A stretch of DNA of 64,000 nucleotides, taken from Sialis fuliginosa. Lineage: Eukaryota > Arthropoda > Insecta > Megaloptera > Sialidae. The DNA lies in the NCBI GenBank assembly GCA_961205875.1, contig OY540810.1, forward strand, positions 35,030,001 through 35,094,000. The letters run 5' to 3'. The notes below the pieces were generated by a model. The model saw nothing but the letters and a program-made list of their open reading frames with translations. It did not search any database and was not told the origin of the DNA. A program made the translations under genes and the position numbers. Positions 58,668 to 64,000 of this stretch are shown in pieces; position 1 is the first letter of the stretch; each line of letters begins with the position of its first letter.

Positions 58668-58810
58668 TAATAAGGCGAATGTTTTAAATATTATCAAAAG
58701 TATATTAATATTTCGATATCGTAAACCCGGTAGAACATTTTTAAAATTAAATGTAAGATACACTCCTAAGCTTTCTGTAGTAAAAAATAAAATTAAAATT
58801 ATAGATAAAA

Positions 58811-59152
58811 ACATCTGCCAAAAAACTGCTTCCTCGTGCTACAAAAAAAAATATACAAAATTTACAAGTAACATGTCGTGTTTTTCTTGAGATATCTTGA
58901 AAAATAACTATTTTGGGATGTTACCCCTTCCCTTTACATACGATTTTAATGATTTTTAAATAGAATCACCCTCAAGCCAGACCCAACCATCCAACCAAGT
59001 TTCATTAATATCGGTTCACAGACACACGAGAGACAGACACGGAACGAAAAGTGTTTGTCTTGGCCTGAAATGGAAAGAGCAAGTTAATGATGTTTTTTTC
59101 TCATTAAAAACGATCACAAAGCTTCTCGTATCTTCGATATGCCGAGGAAGCA
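58811..59152 (+). mobile_element. foldback family F1, single-arm copy, deleted
   Basis: Starts ACATCTGCCAAAAAACTGCT, TCCTCGTGCTA and ends AACGATCACAAAGCTTCTCG, TATCTTCGATATGCCGAGGA, AGCAA. Internally it keeps CATACGATTTTAATGATTTT and AGCCAGACCCAACCATCCAA but has lost several hundred bases found at 60985-61665. TTCCTCG near the start and CGAGGAAGCA at the end form short inverted termini. Confidence 0.75.
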
Positions 59153-60984
59153 ATATTATAAACCAAAGTTTCTTTAAAAAAAACATGCACGTCTAGATAG
59201 AATAGAATCAAAAACAATAATCCATGTCCTACTTGAATAACGATTGTGCAGGCGGGAGACGACAATATCTCTGCTCAATATTGCCATCCAATAATAACGC
59301 CATGTTTTGTACCTCTGCTACCGAACGGTTACATTTTTTCTGCCACATACGAAAAACAATCGACTTGATCTTCGAACGCCAGTTATTAGATTATATATTC
59401 TCCAAAATATAGATATTTCCCAGTGATTTATTCTTTATATTATATCTCACTTATTTTTTCTTCTTAAGGTTGAATGTTTTATAAGAAAAGTTGTATGATT
59501 TATTTTATTCTTCCCGTTAATAAAATGTTTTATGTGCGTGAATGATTTTATTTTTATTTGTTTTTAATTAGTTATTATTTTTATTGCACACAACATGCGA
59601 TAGTGGCGTAAAGAAATTATGGTCATTTTAAAAAGTAAATCGTGTGCTTTTTATTTTGTTATGGTTCGTTTTTATAGCTCAATTTTCTTTAATCGTGGAA
59701 TTACTTTGCTTCCTGCAATGTTAGACTTATCAACAAATTAGCTATAATTAACTTATCGATATATTTTTTTATTTACCTTTTCTGCTTGAATACAGTTACA
59801 TTTTTAATCAATTTGCTTATTGTTATTTTAATATCGCGTTACAAACAATATAAGAAAGATATCGGTCAAGGAAGGTGACATAAAAGTACTTACTACATAA
59901 TTTACGATAACTTATAGTACCGCATTATTTGAACGATTGTCCATAGATAAAAATTTTATGACTTTTTTCCTGCTGTCATATTTTTTTTATCGAGCAAATT
60001 ATAAACGTTTTTGGAAAAATATAAGTAACTGAATCAGAAGAAAAACTGCATCGAAAATCATTAAAGATAAAATTATATTTCAGTTATATAATATAGAAAT
60101 GCGGTGTTTGCTTGAGGCCGGTCCTGGTGGACAAGTTGGGGTAAAAATACGGGTCTGTGTAAAGTATAAACATAAATAAAATTTATCTAGACGAAAAATC
60201 ATCAAAATCGAACTGTCGAAGATAACATAAATTTTAAATTGTTAGTATGTAGATTCTATTTTTTTTTTTTAAATAAACCAATCGTTCAAATATTATGAAA
60301 GGCACTGTATAAATATTTTTTAATGTTAATAAAATAGTTTAGAATAAAATAATATAAAAATAAGTTTTTAGTTTTTTTTATTGTAGTATTCAAAATACAT
60401 CTATATACGTTTTTTTCCAACTAAACATTCGTATTTAAATTTCATACATTTAACAGGCAGTAAAGTACAACATTTGTGTTACATAAATGATGTATTTTTT
60501 TTGTGATTAAATTTCTTTGAAAATATATTTTTCTACACTTCAAGTTTACTATTTAAAATGTTCCACGACTGTTAAAATTTATTCCCGAATATACAAATTC
60601 CAGGACACGGTATAAAAAACTTCTTGACACTTTTCTCATAAACTTTGTGGAATTTGTGGCGTTAAAGTTAAAAAATTCCCCTCACCTTTCTCAGGATTCG
60701 ATTACATTCTTTGTTTATTCATGATTATACTTTGCTATTTCAGATAGAGACACTTCTAGAATAATATTGACCTAATCTAAAATACATAATTTACTTAACT
60801 ATTTTTTTAAAAGAAATATTATTATCTTGATTTATTTGCTCATCTGTACGTGTGTAAAGAATTTTTTATCAGCAACAAGAACTAAAAAAAATGGAAAAAC
60901 ATATATAAAAATAAACGATTGTAAATAGTAGATATTTATTTATATAAAAGAAAATAAATCAAATATTTAATGACTTTTACTACA
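59153..60984. other. mostly AT-rich sequence with one unrecognised ORF
   Basis: A 62-codon plus ORF at 59224-59412 (MSYLNNDCAGGRRQYLCSIL...) lies in a slightly GC-richer patch and is less biased than most, but I recognise no domain and see no splice signals that would attach it to anything. The rest is AT-rich without repeats found. Confidence 0.35.
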
Positions 60985-61665
60985 AAACATCTGCCAAGTA
61001 AATGCACAGTGCTTCCTCGTGCTAAATTCACCAAAAATAATTCATTATTGAACAATTTAAATTGGTTAACCATTTAATTTTTATACAATTTTACGAAAAA
61101 ATATTGCTTCGAAATTTGTCTTAAAACGCACCTGATTTCGTATATTTTTAATTTTTGACAATTTCAATCTAAATCTTAATTTATGCAAACGTCAAAATGA
61201 CGTAAATGAAGTAATCAATTTAAAAAAAAATACGATTTGTTAAAATAAATTGAGATAAATCTTTGTAAGGGAATATTTTACAACAAACGTTGTAAACCTA
61301 TATTATAGGAATTTGAATGTTCTACAAAAAAGGCTCTATAAAATTTTGACGCAACATGTGTCATTTTTGAGATATCTTGAAAAAATAAATATTTTGGGAT
61401 CTTACCCCTCCCTCTTACACACGATTTTGATGATTTTGAAATGAGACCGTCGTCAAGCCAGACCCAACCAACTGACCAAGTTTCAATAATATTAGTTCAG
61501 TGATTCATGAGTTATGCGTGTGACAAGGATTCAGGGGACAGATGGATGGACGAACAGACAGACAGACAGACACGGAACGAAAGGTGAAACGAAAAGATCA
61601 ATTTACAATTTTGAAATCGGAGAACATTTTTTTTGTCTCAATCTAATATTGCGAGGAAGCAAAAA
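60985..61665 (+). mobile_element. foldback family F1, single full arm
   Basis: Starts ACATCTGCCAAGTAAATGCA, CAGTGCTTCCTCGTGCTAAA and ends TTGTCTCAATCTAATATTGC, GAGGAAGCAAA. It matches the entire left arm of 8522-9897, including the 200-bp segment (ACAATTTCAATCTAAATCTT, TTTACAACAAACG) missing from that element's right arm, and then stops where the palindrome centre would be. CTTCCTCG and CGAGGAAGC form short inverted ends. The 71-codon ORF 61514-61729 reads the arm and the (CAGA)n run near 61556. Confidence 0.8.
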
Positions 61666-62748
61666 TAGTAATGCGCTATTTTCATGTTATAATTTTAAAA
61701 ATATTTTTGTATGTTGTATTTTAACATAAAACAAAATATGATAAGTGCCCTAAATAACAAATTTGATCTATTCAAGTTTATACAGATAACAATAAATATT
61801 CATATAAAAAATATAAAAATATTATATCGACATCTAAAAACATGCTTTTCATAAATTCATGAGGAATAATATTTTTAAAATGTATTTTATAACGTCAGTA
61901 ATATGAAACATCAAAATATCAAAGATGCAATAAAATAAAATTAATTATACTCTTAAACGAATACACCATCGAAAATATGTTCAGATGAAGAATATTTCTT
62001 GTATCAGTTTTGTATAGGTCCCTGCACACAAAGCTAATATTGGTCATATAAATCATGTCAATAATGGGGTGTTTCCTTCCAGAGAGAAAAATATTTCCTG
62101 TTTTATCGCAATTAACTTCCGGCGTCTTTTTTATGAAGCTTGTTGATATTGACGGGCTTCTGCCTCAAAGGATATCATTTCATCCATCTATCTTTTTACT
62201 TAAAGATGACATACTATACATATCTTTCATTAAATTAATACACAAATTCTAAGAATTTATCGCAAATGTTTGGTGGTAAATTTATTAAACATTTTTTATT
62301 TGACATTATAACATTTTCAGAATGTATACATATTTAATATTATCTACCTTTTATAATTCAATAAAAATTATACAATTTTGTAATTTTAAAAATAAAATGT
62401 TTATTGTTTTTATTGAATAACATTTGCGTTCATTTTAACTCTTTCATGCTTATAATTTTTTTTACAAAATATTGCTTTATTTTTGTTATTACAGAATAAA
62501 TTACTATTTTTTTTGTGTCACATTTAGATGAATAATTGTGACTGTTCGAATAATATCCAAACTTGTTAGGTTAGTTTAGTTTAATTTTTATTCTTTTTTA
62601 AATTCCTAGTGGGATTTTATATACAATATAAATATATCAGGCGCGGATCTTATTTTAAAATTTGTGGGGTGTCATAAGTGGACGAAACAAAATCTGAATT
62701 TCGAAACAATAGAACTTCAGTATGTTATAACAATACAAATCTTGAGGT
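61666..62748. other. AT-rich sequence, one unrecognised ORF
   Basis: A 65-codon plus ORF at 62055-62252 (MSIMGCFLPERKIFPVLSQL...) has better-than-average composition at its start, but no domain or context supports a gene. No other feature seen. Confidence 0.35.
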
Positions 62749-62893
62749 GATCTTGACTTCTGGGTATCAGCCGCGTCGATTTGGTCGTTTTTGCACTTTT
62801 AAAAGAGCCCTGAAGATGTCCACTGCAATGTGACGAAACGTTGGCCGATAACATGATCAAATCGACGCGGCTTATATCCAGAAGCCAAGATCC
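62749..62893 (+). mobile_element. hairpin element family H1, copy 3
   Basis: Left half GATCTTGACTTCTGGGTATC, AGCCGCGTCGATTTGGTCG; a short centre TTTTTGCACTTTTAAAAGAG, CCCTGAAGATGTCCACTGCA; right half GACGAAACGTTGGCCGATAA, CATGATCAAATCGACGCGGC, TTATATCCAGAAGCCAAGAT, CC. The two outer 30-40 bp pair. The left half lacks the ATTGCAGTGG/CACATTGC segment kept on the right. TATGTTATAA occurs at 62721-62730 and 62895-62904. The minus ORF at 62717-62911 reads this element. Confidence 0.8.
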
Positions 62894-62904
62894 ATATGTT
62901 ATAA

Positions 62905-64000
62905 TAATCACTTTTTTATTTAATTTGGTTTAATTTACTTTTTTGGCGATAGATGGGAAGCATGACACCTAAAACCCCTCTTTATTTTATATAATTCTCG
63001 ATTTATATAATTATTTTGTTATTGCTCAAATAGTACAAACCGTGTACATTTAGTAATTTTAGGGAACGTGTATTTTTTTAATTTAATTTTATTTTTTAAA
63101 CTAAATTAAAACTAAAATTTACTTGATACTGGTTTATATTAATTAATAAAAACAAACTCGAGATGAGACCTATATATTAATTATCTCACCTTGTTTCGTC
63201 TGAAATCTCATATCTATCGTGAATATCAACACACTTACATATATGTAGGGCCTACTTGGTATAAAAAATAATCAGTTTATAAAATATTTATATAGATTTG
63301 CAATATATGTACTTATGTGTATGTATTTGAAAGTAATTTTTCAGTCATAGAAGTTTGACTGTATATTACTCAATTAAAGTAATCACAGTTTTACTAATGT
63401 GAATACGTTATTTATAACAATAACAAAAATAAAATGTTTAAATCTCAAATCGTTTTTATTTACTAGGAAATGTGAAACAAATTTTCAATTAATTAATTTC
63501 ATTGAACCAAAAAAAAAACACAAAACATCAAAGTACACAAATATCAAATGTCCGTAGTTTAAAAGTAAAACATTTTATACACCATATTGTATTTTATTTA
63601 TGTGATTACTTTTGTTAGAATCCTAGAAAAACAAAAACATACCGTTCACCGTATAAAAATATTTACATGTGTATTTTTCTTTGTGACAACTTTATTTGAG
63701 TCCCACTAAATAAATAACAATTACAATGATATAAATATGTAAATACTCGGGTGTGCACAACATAACTTCATATGTTCCCGGCTCTAAACGGAGGTACCTA
63801 TATGGAGGATGCTTGGATAGTGGGCAATAAATGCTTTAGTCGTTTATTTTTTCACACATTTTGTATAATAGTTGGGAAAATGTTAAATATCTATTTACTT
63901 ATTGTTTATTTGTTTTGTTATTTAAATCTAGTACGTTGTTTAACTTTTATTTTTTGTATAATTGTGTATTCTACTTATGCTGTATTTACAATAAAAAGAC
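62905..64000. other. AT-rich sequence with one repeat fragment
   Basis: The GAGACGAG-type fragment lies at about 63158-63265 (AACTCGAGATGAGACC, ATCTCACCTTGTTTCGTCTG, GTAGGGCCTACTTGGTATAA). A GC-richer patch at 63750-63840 (TCCCGGCTCTAAACGGAGGT) has no ORF. Nothing else seen to the window end. Confidence 0.4.

Noticed and set aside
62749..62893. Confident hammerhead ribozyme call
   Set aside because: The CTGANGA and GAAA boxes are present, but the first stem II pair is not formed and stems I and III could not be drawn convincingly by eye; kept only as a lead.

Overview
The window looks like a stretch of a very AT-rich animal (arthropod, most probably insect) nuclear genome: intergenic sequence or a very long intron. 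The reasons are the absence of any long open reading frame in 64 kb, dense short-period AT sequence, (CA)n and (TA)n microsatellites, and many non-autonomous DNA transposons of types common in insects (hAT-like, Tc1/mariner-like, piggyBac-like, Helitron-like and foldback elements). No tRNA, rRNA, CRISPR, bacterial operon or intact protein gene was recognised. Almost every short ORF is either chance AT-rich sequence or lies inside a repeat.

Layout. 1-15 kb: a hAT-like element with a perfect 8-bp target duplication (1651-2386), a dispersed repeat (5738-6170), a minus-strand Helitron-like element (7084-7846), a 1.4-kb foldback element (8522-9897), a GATC-rich inverted-repeat MITE (11176-11641), a 0.8-kb near-palindrome (11776-12597), a second Helitron-like element (13246-13751) and a 0.3-kb inverted-repeat element (14370-14682). 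15-23 kb: mostly unremarkable, with GC-richer islands at 15.06-15.25 and 22.86-23.1 kb and a hairpin element at 17.92 kb. 23.9-28.4 kb: a cluster of one TA-flanked MITE family around a 0.9-kb foldback element. 31.2-31.7 kb: a short ORF with a duplicated TRSQTR-type motif. 35-36 kb: a piggyBac-like MITE inserted into a TA-flanked MITE, with empty-site copies elsewhere in the window. 37-42 kb: two decayed coding fragments (a cysteine-knuckle tail and a LINE reverse-transcriptase tail) and a block of GC-richer, homeodomain-core-bearing sequence at 39.84-40.39 kb. 43-64 kb: further copies of the same families plus several GC-richer single-copy islands.

The main content is therefore a set of at least eight repeat families seen in two to six copies each. 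The copies can be compared within the window, so boundaries, target sites, nesting order and internal rearrangements can be read directly. The islands of higher GC and complexity are candidates for conserved regulatory DNA or isolated exons, but that cannot be decided from one sequence. I found no convincing new multi-gene system. The most unusual items are the near-perfect hairpin family flanked by 10-14-bp direct repeats with shifting boundaries, the long foldback elements that also occur as single arms, and the GATC-dense MITE family.
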